DNA from: Candidatus Firestoneibacteriota bacterium
Lineage (GTDB): Bacteria > JACRDZ01
DNA length: 7,325 nt
Direction: 5' to 3'
Assembly (NCBI GenBank): GCA_016212735.1
Contig: JACRDZ010000155.1
Coordinates: forward strand, 1 to 7,325
Shown here: in pieces, positions 1-4,964 of the stretch
How the letters are laid out: each line of letters begins with the position of its first letter
Numbering within the stretch: position 1 is the stretch's first letter
Made by a program: the position numbers and the translations under genes
Notes under the pieces: model-generated
Seen by the model: only the letters and a program-made list of their open reading frames with translations
Database searches by the model: none
What the model was told of the DNA's origin: nothing

Positions 1-111
1 AAAGCTGTTTTTATTTATGTTATGCCTTTTATTTCAGTTATAATATTTGTCGTAATTTCTATAATTATTTTATTTACTTCTATAGTATGGTTAATTTCCA
101 GTAATTTTTAA
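1..111 (+). CDS. C-terminal end of an unidentified membrane protein (5' end outside the window)
   Basis: Frame 1 is open from the first base to a TAA at 109-111, giving 36 residues. They are almost all hydrophobic: a run from about residue 8 (MPFISVIIFV...) to about residue 32, then a short polar tail ISSNF. This looks like the last transmembrane helix of an integral membrane protein, but 36 residues are too few to name the family. The last 15 codons, stop included, are repeated exactly at 714-758. That supports this being a real gene end, because one boundary of the repeat falls on the last base of the stop codon. Caution: AT-rich DNA readily gives hydrophobic open frames by chance. Confidence 0.6.
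   Translation, partial: KAVFIYVMPFISVIIFVVISIIILFTSIVWLISSNF
67..111 (+). repeat. 45-bp direct repeat, left copy (gene 3' end)
   Basis: Positions 67-111 match 714-758 at all 45 bases, compared base by base. The flanking bases differ (t66 against a713, t112 against g759). The left copy is in frame with the membrane-protein gene and consists of its last 15 codons including TAA. It could be an attachment site (attL-like) left by integration, or simply a duplicated gene end. Confidence 0.9.
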
Positions 112-363
112 TTTTGGTTCCAGGCTCTATCCCGATTTTAGCCAAATATGATCTAAAGCTATACAGCCATATAGAGGCACACCCTCCAGACACTACAAAG
201 TTGCATTGAAAATTTATCACGTTATTAGTAAAGATAGGATAGATGGGACATTCTTAGCTATTCGAACGAAAATACACTTGTTTTTTGCTAGTGGTTGTCG
301 TATATTTATCTTTACAAATAGATGCATATACGGTGATTAGATAAATCATAATAAAAAGGCTGT
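112..363. other. Left part of the insert, no recognisable gene
   Basis: The 303 bp between the membrane-protein stop and the antitoxin start contain no convincing gene. A frame is open from 152 to 337 (stop 338-340) but has no ATG, no ribosome binding site and no recognisable sequence. A 32-codon frame runs from 111 to a TGA at 207-209, also without a start. G+C looks a little higher at 115-200 than in the neighbouring genes. If the toxin gene was once complete, its 5' part should have lain here, but I cannot recognise it. Confidence 0.5.
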
Positions 364-446
364 ATAACAGCAAAAGTCACGTCAGAGATATGAACCGAAA
401 AGAAAGGAAAGAATATGAATTCCATAAAGAAAATACCAAAATTTAA
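364..446 (+). pseudogene. Decayed 3' end of a BrnT-like toxin gene
   Basis: In the frame of base 384, the DNA reads RDMNRKERKEYE and then runs to TAA at 444-446, overlapping the antitoxin start by 32 bp. BrnT-like toxins typically end in a segment such as (I)(S/T)ARDM.xKERxxYE and overlap or abut the antitoxin gene downstream. Bases 364-372 read I-T-A in another frame, so the intact end may have been ITARDMN... now split by about 11 extra bases (373-383). Upstream, the 384 frame closes at 342-344 and the ITA frame at two TAA codons just before position 355, so no full toxin can be made. The match is short and made by eye. The call rests on the motif plus its correct place and overlap next to this kind of antitoxin. 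Confidence 0.45.
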
Positions 447-687
447 AAATGAAGATGATGAAAGAACTTTTTGGGCGAATCATGATTCAACAGAATATAT
501 TGATTGGAAAAAAGCAAAAAAAGTTATATTTCCAAACCTTAAGCCATCGATAAAATCAATTTCGCTTCGCCTCCCTGAATCAATGATCGAAGAACTTAAG
601 CTGCTTGCAAACAAAAAAGATGTTCCATATCAGTCTTTGTTAAAGATGTTTCTAGCTGAAAAAATCGGAGAAGAACTTAAAATATAA
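415..687 (+). CDS. Ribbon-helix-helix antitoxin (CopG/BrnA-like, COG5304/PF12441 type)
   Basis: A 90-residue antitoxin of type II toxin-antitoxin systems, expected to bind and neutralise a BrnT-like RNase toxin and to repress its own promoter as a dimer. The N-terminal part has the family signature: IPKF at 7-10, FW at 19-20, HDSTEYIDW at 23-31, then FPNLKPS at 39-45. Residues 47-84 form the DNA-binding ribbon-helix-helix: a beta strand (KSISLRLP, 47-54), helix 1 (MIEELKLLANKKD) and helix 2 starting at VPYQSLLKMFLAEKI. Length and start are normal for the family. AAGGAA at 404-409 lies 5 bases before the ATG. The toxin normally encoded just upstream appears to be a remnant, so this looks like a solitary antitoxin. 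It may persist as a repressor or as protection against related toxins. The gene sits alone inside the repeat-bounded insert. Confidence 0.85.
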   Translation: MNSIKKIPKFKNEDDERTFWANHDSTEYIDWKKAKKVIFPNLKPSIKSISLRLPESMIEELKLLANKKDVPYQSLLKMFLAEKIGEELKI

Positions 688-713
688 AGTAAGAGCATAA
701 CATCTCAATATTA

Positions 714-758
714 ATTTTATTTACTTCTATAGTATGGTTAATTTCCAGTAATTTTTAA
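714..758 (+). repeat. 45-bp direct repeat, right copy, overlapping the leuA stop
   Basis: Exact copy of 67-111, starting 27 bp after the antitoxin stop. Its last four bases (ttaa, 755-758) hold TAA on the plus strand and, offset by one base, the TAA of leuA on the minus strand. In its plus-strand frame it still encodes the last 14 residues of the membrane protein but has no gene attached. It may mark the original junction between that gene and leuA. Confidence 0.9.
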
Positions 759-2275
759 GAATTTTTATCTTGTCGAATTGCCAGTTTGTTTAAAGCATTG
801 ACATATGCTTTAGCACTTGCAACTATAATATCAGTATCCATCCCGCGGCCAAAAACAGTTCGATTATTTTCAACAAGTTCAACTGTAACATCACCCTGTG
901 CGTCTGTACCGCCGGTAATTGCTTTAACAATATAAGTTTCCAATTTACTTTGTGTTTTTGTTATATCAGATATTGAATGATATACAGCATCAACAGGTCC
1001 GTCACCTGTTTTTTCGCATACCACATTTTTCCCATGAACAGAAAGAGTAACTTTTGCAGTCGGTTTTCCAATAGTACCGCATTTTACTTCAAGAGAAATC
1101 AACTTATAGCTTTCCGGGACAATCTTAATTTCACCTTCAATGATTCCAATTAAATCTTCGTCAAATATCTCGTTCTTTTTGTCTGCCAGATTTTTAAAAT
1201 TAATAAAAATTTTATCAAGTTCTTCATCTTTTAATTCATACCCAAGTTCCATAAGTCTTGTTTTCAAAGCATGTCTGCCTGAGTGTTTGCCCATAACCAG
1301 ACGGTTGCGGTCAAGACCAATAGTTTCAGCACTCATTATTTCATAAGTACTGCGTTCTTTCAAAATCCCGTCCTGATGAATACCCGCTTCATGAGCAAAA
1401 GCATTTGCTCCGACAATAGCTTTATTAGGTTGGACAATAATTCCTGTAAGATTACTTACAATCCAGCTTGTCCGGTATATTTCATTAAGTTTTATTCCTG
1501 TTTCTAATCCAAAAAAGTTTTTTCTGGTCTCAAGAATCATTACTATTTCTTCTAAAGAAGCATTTCCTGCCCTTTCTCCAAGCCCGTTTATTGTACATTC
1601 CACCTGTCTTGCACCATTTTTAATTGCTGCAATTGAATTAGCAACTGCAAGGCCAAGATCATTATGACAATGTACACTAAGAATAATATCATCTATTCCC
1701 TGTACTTTTTCTTTTATATTACTTATTATTTTCCCAAATTCAAAAGGAGTAATATATCCAACTGTATCAGGAATATTTATTGTTGTTGCACCTGCTTTTA
1801 TAGCAGTTTTTATCACTTCATGAAGAAAATTTTCATCGCTTCTTCCTGCATCTTCTGCGGAAAACTCAACATCAGGAGTGTATTTTCTTGCATGTTTCAC
1901 TGCTTTAAATGCAGAATCCAGAACTTCATCCCTGGACATTTTAAGTTTATGTTTAAGATGAATGTCACTTGTTGCAATAAAAGTATGAATCCTGAAATTA
2001 TTTGCATCCTTAAGTGCTTCATATGCTTTATCTATATCCTTCTCTGTTGCACGTGCAAGCCCGCATATAATAGGTCCTTTTATTTCATTTGCAATTAGTT
2101 TAACTGCCTCAAAATCTCCAGGTGAAGCAATAGGAAAACCTGCTTCAATAATATTAACTTTTAGTTTAGCAAGTTGTTTTGCGATTTTAAGTTTTTCTTC
2201 AATATTAAGACTTGCACCTGGAGACTGTTCTCCATCTCTCAATGTTGTATCAAAAAAAATAATTTTCTCAGACAT
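755..2275 (-). CDS. leuA: 2-isopropylmalate synthase
   Basis: Condenses acetyl-CoA with 2-oxoisovalerate to give 2-isopropylmalate, the first committed step of leucine synthesis, in the cytoplasm. At 506 residues it has the normal bacterial LeuA length. Residues 1-270 form the HMGL-like TIM barrel: [13 protein letters not shown] (8-20) carries catalytic R13 and metal ligand D9; HCHNDLGLA (202-210) supplies H202 and H204; NGLGERAGN (230-238) supplies N238. A linker with HEAGIHQDG (295-303) and GKHSGRHAL (329-337) follows, then the LeuA dimer/leucine-feedback domain from about 370 ([10 protein letters not shown] to [16 protein letters not shown]). AGGAGA (2281-2286, minus) lies 5 bases from the ATG. 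Citramalate synthase is a relative, but the full motif set fits LeuA better. No other leu gene is in the window, so it seems to be a single-gene unit. A leader hairpin suggests attenuation control. Confidence 0.96.
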   Translation of the reverse strand: MSEKIIFFDTTLRDGEQSPGASLNIEEKLKIAKQLAKLKVNIIEAGFPIASPGDFEAVKLIANEIKGPIICGLARATEKDIDKAYEALKDANNFRIHTFIATSDIHLKHKLKMSRDEVLDSAFKAVKHARKYTPDVEFSAEDAGRSDENFLHEVIKTAIKAGATTINIPDTVGYITPFEFGKIISNIKEKVQGIDDIILSVHCHNDLGLAVANSIAAIKNGARQVECTINGLGERAGNASLEEIVMILETRKNFFGLETGIKLNEIYRTSWIVSNLTGIIVQPNKAIVGANAFAHEAGIHQDGILKERSTYEIMSAETIGLDRNRLVMGKHSGRHALKTRLMELGYELKDEELDKIFINFKNLADKKNEIFDEDLIGIIEGEIKIVPESYKLISLEVKCGTIGKPTAKVTLSVHGKNVVCEKTGDGPVDAVYHSISDITKTQSKLETYIVKAITGGTDAQGDVTVELVENNRTVFGRGMDTDIIVASAKAYVNALNKLAIRQDKNS

Positions 2276-2286
2276 ATAATTCTCCT

Positions 2287-2318
2287 AAAAAAATCCCGTC
2301 CCTTTATCTTTGGACGGG
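2287..2318 (-). terminator. Intrinsic terminator in the leuA leader (attenuator candidate)
   Basis: Read on the minus strand: CCCGTCC (2318-2312), a 10-base loop, GGACGGG (2301-2295), one A, then seven Ts (2293-2287), with the AGGAGA ribosome binding site directly after. A perfect 7-bp GC-rich stem with a U7 tract is a textbook rho-independent terminator. It lies only 11 bases before the leuA start codon, so it must act on leuA expression itself. No gene is visible upstream on this strand for it to end. No T-box sequence (AGGGTGGNACCGCG) is present. Confidence 0.75.
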
Positions 2319-2323
2319 TATAC

Positions 2324-2428
2324 TTATTTCAAAAATCTATACAATTTATATTTTAACAAAAAACTAACTAAAATCAAGAAAAATATAATATGAGTTTTGC
2401 GAAAGGATGCATCCCAAACAAAGAGCAT
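2324..2428 (-). CDS. Possible leuA leader peptide, 34 codons, rich in Leu/Ile/Val
   Basis: A small frame on the minus strand begins at ATG 2428-2426 after GGTGGGA, whose GGTG lies 7 bases before the ATG and could pair with 16S rRNA. It stops at TAA 2326-2324, five bases before the terminator hairpin. The peptide starts MLFVWDASFRK and has a hydrophobic core IIFFLILVSFLL. It has 7 Leu (2, 18, 20, 24, 25, 29, 33), 3 Ile and 2 Val in 34 residues. A branched-chain-rich short frame ending just before a terminator upstream of leuA is what a leader peptide should look like. Against this, AT-rich DNA favours TTA/TTG/ATT codons by chance, and no antiterminator pairing is obvious to me. It could instead be a small hydrophobic protein, or not be translated. 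Confidence 0.35.
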   Translation of the reverse strand: MLFVWDASFRKTHIIFFLILVSFLLKYKLYRFLK

Positions 2429-2451
2429 TGATTCCCACCGAAAACTGAGGC

Positions 2452-2482
2452 ATTATATTTTTATTAAAAAATATCTTGACAA
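2452..2482 (-). promoter_or_regulatory. Candidate leuA promoter
   Basis: On the minus strand, TTGTCA (2482-2477) and a perfect TATAAT (2457-2452) are separated by 19 bp, slightly longer than ideal. The start of transcription would be near 2445, giving a leader of about 170 bases. At its 5' end, arms AGTTTTCG (2446-2439) and CGCAAAACT (2401-2393) can pair around the leader-peptide ribosome binding site. The -35 box overlaps the -35 box of the oppositely directed DUF1275 promoter. Confidence 0.4.
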
Positions 2483-2504
2483 ACAATATTATTTCGGTTA
2501 ATAT
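2476..2504 (+). promoter_or_regulatory. Sigma-70-type promoter for the DUF1275 pair
   Basis: A consensus TTGACA (2476-2481), a 17-bp spacer and TAATAT (2499-2504) form a near-ideal housekeeping promoter. Transcription would start near 2511, giving a 5' UTR of about 44 bases that ends in AAGGAG (2541-2546), 8 bases before the first DUF1275 ATG. The -10 box lies inside the first copy of the GTTAATATT repeat, which suggests control by a bound protein. Confidence 0.7.
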
Positions 2505-2541
2505 TGGTTATTATAAGTTAATATTGGTTAATATTCGTTTA
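2496..2541 (+). repeat. Three phased GTTAATATT direct repeats, likely operator
   Basis: Copies start at 2496 (GGTTAATATTGGTTA), 2516 (AGTTAATATTGGTTA) and 2526 (GGTTAATATTCGTTTA), the last two overlapping. The spacings are 20 and 10 bp, about two turns and one turn of the helix. A weaker AATATT core lies 15 bp before the first copy, at 2485. The copies cover the -10 box and the 5' UTR, where a bound protein would normally block transcription of the DUF1275 genes. They also lie upstream of the leuA promoter, where binding could activate. The regulator is not identified. Confidence 0.55.
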
Positions 2542-2554
2542 AGGAGAAAGAAAG

Positions 2555-3205
2555 ATGTTTAACCGTGAAAATAGAAATCATAAAGATAACACAAAATTAG
2601 GTGGTATATTTGTTTTTATTGGAGGATATATAGGTCTTTTAACAGGCTTACTGCTGGGACATAGTGTAAACTGCATGTCCGGAAACATAACTGATACAGG
2701 AATAACTTTAGCCACTCTTGATTTTCATGAAGCATTTTTACTTTTTTTAGTTATTTTTGCCTTTATTTTTGGGGCATTTTTATCCGCCAAAATACTCGAT
2801 AATTTTAAATATGGCTACTTACTTATATTAATTATTGAATCAATATTATTATTCCATGTAAAATTTTTATTAATAACTCAGGCTCTTTTGTTAGCCTCAC
2901 TTGCAATGGGTTTACAAAACGGTTTTACAACTTATACAACATGGGAAGAAGGGAAAATAAGGACTACTCATATTACAGGCACAACTACTGATATTGGTGT
3001 CTCTTTAGCTAATAAAGATTTTCATGAAACCAAATTTAATTTATTTCAAGCTTCTATGTTTTTTTTAGGAGCGATTTTTGCTTTTTTTGTAGCTCAAAAA
3101 ATTGGAAATACTGCTTTTTTTCTGGCAGGTGGTATGATAATTTTAGTTTTATTAATTGATTCTGGTAAAAAATTTTTATTAAAGACCAGCAGCGCTCTAG
3201 TATAA
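2555..3205 (+). CDS. DUF1275 (YoaK-type) membrane protein, copy 1
   Basis: A 216-residue inner-membrane protein of the YoaK/DUF1275 family, whose transport substrate, if any, is not known. Its length is typical. Hydrophobic segments lie at about 16-36, 59-79, 86-102, 103-120, 163-182 and 186-202, so about six helices. The family motif is RTTHITGTTTDIG at 136-148, preceded by MGLQNGFTT at 118-126. An earlier segment, GNITDTGITLATLDFHEA (43-60), resembles GTTTDIGVSLANKDFHET (142-159) at 10 of 18 positions, suggesting an internal duplication of two half-proteins. The start is the ATG 8 bases after AAGGAG. It is first in an apparent two-gene operon with its paralogue 15 bp downstream, behind a strong promoter with operator-like repeats. 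Confidence 0.88.
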   Translation: MFNRENRNHKDNTKLGGIFVFIGGYIGLLTGLLLGHSVNCMSGNITDTGITLATLDFHEAFLLFLVIFAFIFGAFLSAKILDNFKYGYLLILIIESILLFHVKFLLITQALLLASLAMGLQNGFTTYTTWEEGKIRTTHITGTTTDIGVSLANKDFHETKFNLFQASMFFLGAIFAFFVAQKIGNTAFFLAGGMIILVLLIDSGKKFLLKTSSALV

Positions 3206-3220
3206 TTAGGATTAAATAAA

Positions 3221-3871
3221 TTGTTACTCGAAAAAGAAAACAGAACATTACGTGATGATATGAAGCTTGGACTGATTTTTGGTCTGCTTGGCGGGTATCT
3301 CAATGCTGCCGCGATTACTATTCTTTTTTATGAAATAGCGCCAATGTCAGCGAACTGGTCAGGCTTAGCTAAAGAAATTGGGAAATCTGATAACACAGGA
3401 ATATTAACATTTATCTCTCTGATTTTTTGTTTTATTCTGGGAGCATATATTGGAGTCATATTAACAAAAAAATATGACGCTGGTTTTGTTGCTTTAGTTG
3501 AAGCATGTCTGCTCATATCAATCTCATTTATTTCAAAACAGAATATAATTGTGGCTATTGCCGCTGGTGGTTTTGCAACAGGAATGCAAAACGGTATGAC
3601 ATCTTATCTCTCGCATCATTCTGTAAGGACAACTCATCTCACAAGTACTATAACAGACATAGGAATATCTCTTGCAAGAAAGGATTATAAAGAAGCACTG
3701 GTTTTAGGTTCTAAAACTTTTCTTTATATATGCGGCGCAGTAGCAGGAGTTATTATTGTAAAAATATCAGGAAATATGGCATTTGCTTTTGGAGGTTTTT
3801 ATCTGATTATGTTTTTAGCAGTAAAAACCATTAGATCAAGATATTGCATGCACAATACGCTTTACAAATAA
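3221..3871 (+). CDS. DUF1275 (YoaK-type) membrane protein, copy 2 (TTG start)
   Basis: Also 216 residues and a paralogue of the gene before it, again of unknown function. Family motifs are GGYLNA at 24-29, GMQNGMTSY at 121-129 and RTTHLTSTITDIG at 136-148, at the same positions as in copy 1. In place of copy 1's first GNITDTG segment it has SANWSGLAKEIG (43-54), so the N-terminal half has diverged more. The start is TTG: the N-termini align (copy 1 NRENRNHKDNTKLG, copy 2 EKENRTLRDDMKLG), and AGGA at 3208-3211 is 9 bases upstream. The first in-frame ATG (3260) would remove this shared segment. About six hydrophobic segments are expected in the inner membrane. The two proteins may work as a pair or heterodimer, which is an inference from the tandem layout. 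Confidence 0.87.
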   Translation: MLLEKENRTLRDDMKLGLIFGLLGGYLNAAAITILFYEIAPMSANWSGLAKEIGKSDNTGILTFISLIFCFILGAYIGVILTKKYDAGFVALVEACLLISISFISKQNIIVAIAAGGFATGMQNGMTSYLSHHSVRTTHLTSTITDIGISLARKDYKEALVLGSKTFLYICGAVAGVIIVKISGNMAFAFGGFYLIMFLAVKTIRSRYCMHNTLYK

Positions 3872-3889
3872 ATTAAGTTATGATAAGAT
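3861..3889 (+). promoter_or_regulatory. Weak promoter candidate before the HTH-EIIA gene
   Basis: TTTACA (3861-3866), 17 bp and TAAGAT (3884-3889) overlap the last codons of the second DUF1275 gene. Both boxes are imperfect. There is no visible terminator between the genes (87-bp gap), so readthrough from the DUF1275 operon is an equally good explanation. Confidence 0.25.
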
Positions 3890-3958
3890 TTTCTGTAAAA
3901 AATACGATAATTCAGTTAATTATATTATATCCACGTAAAATATGAAAGGGATTATACT

Positions 3959-4654
3959 TTGGAAGAAGATAAAATCCTCACTACAAAGCAATTAGCTGAT
4001 TATATTAATCTGAATGAAAAAACAATTATTAAAATGGCTCAAAAAGGTGAATTGCCTGGTAAAAAAATTGCCAACCAGTGGCGGTTTTCACTTTCAGTTA
4101 TTAATGAATATCTGCAGGACAATATTATAAAATCCAAAAACTACAATTTATCAAACTTAATTAAGTCAGAAGATAATATTATCCCATTCTCAAGATTAAC
4201 AGACCAGTCATACATCAAAATGGATCTCAGTTCCGAAAAAATATCTGAAGTTCTTCTTGAGCTAGCTCTAATTGCTGAAAATGCAGGATTATCTCCTTCT
4301 GCAAAAACATTATACAAAAAACTGTTAGACAGGGAAGAGATGTTAAGTACAGCAATAGGTAATGGAATGGCAATACCTCATCCGCGAAATCCTGATGATA
4401 ATTTGTTTAAAAAACAGAGTATAATAATTGCGCGTTCAAAAAACGGTGTTGATTTTAAGTCTCCAGATGGCGGAAAAGTCTACTTTTTTTTAATGCCTTG
4501 CGCTCCAGATGTCGTTCTGCATTTGAAACTGCTGACAAAAATTTCCAGACTACTTCATGTTGAAGGAATTATAAGCAGGTTTATGTCCGCTGAAACAAAA
4601 GACGATATAATCAGAATTTTATTGGAAGCAGAAAGAATACAATTAAAAACATAA
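3959..4654 (+). CDS. Excisionase-type HTH fused to a PTS EIIA domain (fructose/Ntr class)
   Basis: A 231-residue soluble protein. Residues 5-55 are a MerR/excisionase-type winged helix (HTH_17): LTTKQLADYINLNEKTI, then the wing ending GKKIANQWRFS. A linker of about 35 residues leads to an EIIA type-2 domain at about 92-228. Its phospho-acceptor is H141 in GNGMAIPHPR, and H188 in VVLHLKLLTKISRLL matches the second conserved active-site histidine. The domain should accept phosphate from HPr or NPr, and the HTH suggests a DNA-binding protein whose activity follows PTS phosphorylation. No EIIB or EIIC gene is nearby, which favours a regulatory role over sugar uptake. The start is TTG (3959), with AAAGGG 8 bases upstream and the HTH beginning at once. 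Such fusions are known in several Gram-negative and candidate phyla; their targets are mostly unknown. Confidence 0.88.
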   Translation: MEEDKILTTKQLADYINLNEKTIIKMAQKGELPGKKIANQWRFSLSVINEYLQDNIIKSKNYNLSNLIKSEDNIIPFSRLTDQSYIKMDLSSEKISEVLLELALIAENAGLSPSAKTLYKKLLDREEMLSTAIGNGMAIPHPRNPDDNLFKKQSIIIARSKNGVDFKSPDGGKVYFFLMPCAPDVVLHLKLLTKISRLLHVEGIISRFMSAETKDDIIRILLEAERIQLKT

Positions 4655-4964
4655 ATATAACCTGAAGCTAAATTTGTACTCTATAACACCAATAATAATA
4701 TTCCCGCCTGTTAGATCATTACTAATCGCTAAATTATTTATATTACAATATTATTATATTTAAATAATATAATAGCTTTATATAACAATATTAACATATT
4801 TAAATATAATTTTTTATATTCTCCACAAGTATCTTAGAGCCCCAAAGAAAATCTAGTGTAAAATAAAATACGCTTGAGAAGATATATATTTTAGAGTAGA
4901 ATTAACCTCAAGTATTTATCTTTTGAATTTTATTTTAATTTATCTATCAAAAGGAGAATATACA
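4655..4964. other. 310-bp AT-rich gap, no gene
   Basis: No gene or RNA gene is seen. Positions about 4735-4815 are nearly pure A/T with many short self-complementary stretches (ATTATATTTAAATAATAT-like) but no perfect long hairpin. A second, weaker promoter-like pair is TTGTAC (4674-4679), 16 bp, TAATAT (4696-4701). CTTGAG (4873-4878) and CTCAAG (4907-4912) could pair over 28 bases, but there is no T-tract. The best feature is the dgt promoter at 4874-4902. Confidence 0.6.
4874..4902 (+). promoter_or_regulatory. Candidate promoter of the dgt operon
   Basis: TTGAGA (4874-4879) and TAGAAT (4897-4902) each match the sigma-70 consensus at 5 of 6 positions and are 17 bp apart. Transcription would start near 4909, about 56 bases before the dgt start codon. 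In such AT-rich DNA a chance match is possible. Confidence 0.5.

Larger units (their letters stand above)
67..758. mobile_element. Candidate 647-bp inserted unit flanked by 45-bp direct repeats
   Basis: Two identical 45-bp copies of a gene's 3' end bracket 602 bp (112-713). That stretch contains a solo antitoxin gene and an apparent toxin remnant. Removing one repeat plus the 602 bp rejoins the membrane-protein gene directly to the end of leuA, with the TAA at 756-758 overlapping leuA's stop (755-757, minus strand). Integration at a gene 3' end with regeneration of that end is the known habit of site-specifically integrating elements. No integrase, terminal inverted repeat or integron attC-type core is visible, so this would be a non-autonomous element or a deletion remnant. 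Homologous capture of a circle or a misassembly at the repeat remain possible. Confidence 0.4.

Noticed and set aside
152..340. Open frame of about 62 codons on the plus strand in the left part of the insert
   Set aside because: No ATG, no ribosome binding site and no recognisable sequence. A faint resemblance of its GCRIFIF stretch to the middle of BrnT-like toxins is too weak to use.
67..758. Integron cassette interpretation of the antitoxin insert
   Set aside because: Toxin-antitoxin cassettes are common in integrons, but neither repeat copy shows an attC-like GTTRRRY core with the expected imperfect inverted arms. The repeat is simply a coding 3' end.
1664..2098. 144-codon open frame on the plus strand, opposite leuA
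   Set aside because: It lies wholly antisense to a clearly conserved gene, has cysteine/phenylalanine-rich low-complexity content and no ribosome binding site. It is a shadow of leuA codon use.
2405..2414. Perfect 10-bp palindrome GGATGCATCC as an operator or riboswitch core
   Set aside because: A single copy inside the leuA leader frame. It matches no riboswitch core I know, and its self-pairing as RNA would give only a three-pair stem.
4735..4815. AT-rich near-palindromic stretch as a possible replication origin
   Set aside because: No DnaA-box cluster, iteron series or replication gene is nearby. Ordinary low-complexity AT-rich spacer explains it.
4873..4912. CTTGAG/CTCAAG inverted repeat as a terminator or operator
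   Set aside because: Six pairs with a 28-base loop and no T-tract. Its first arm coincides with the -35 box of the candidate dgt promoter, so the match may be chance.
4923..4964. N-terminal extension of dgt by 14 residues from a TTG
   Set aside because: AAGGAG at 4951-4956 is ideally placed for the ATG at 4965, and the extension (MNFILIYLSKGEYT) includes the translated ribosome binding site.
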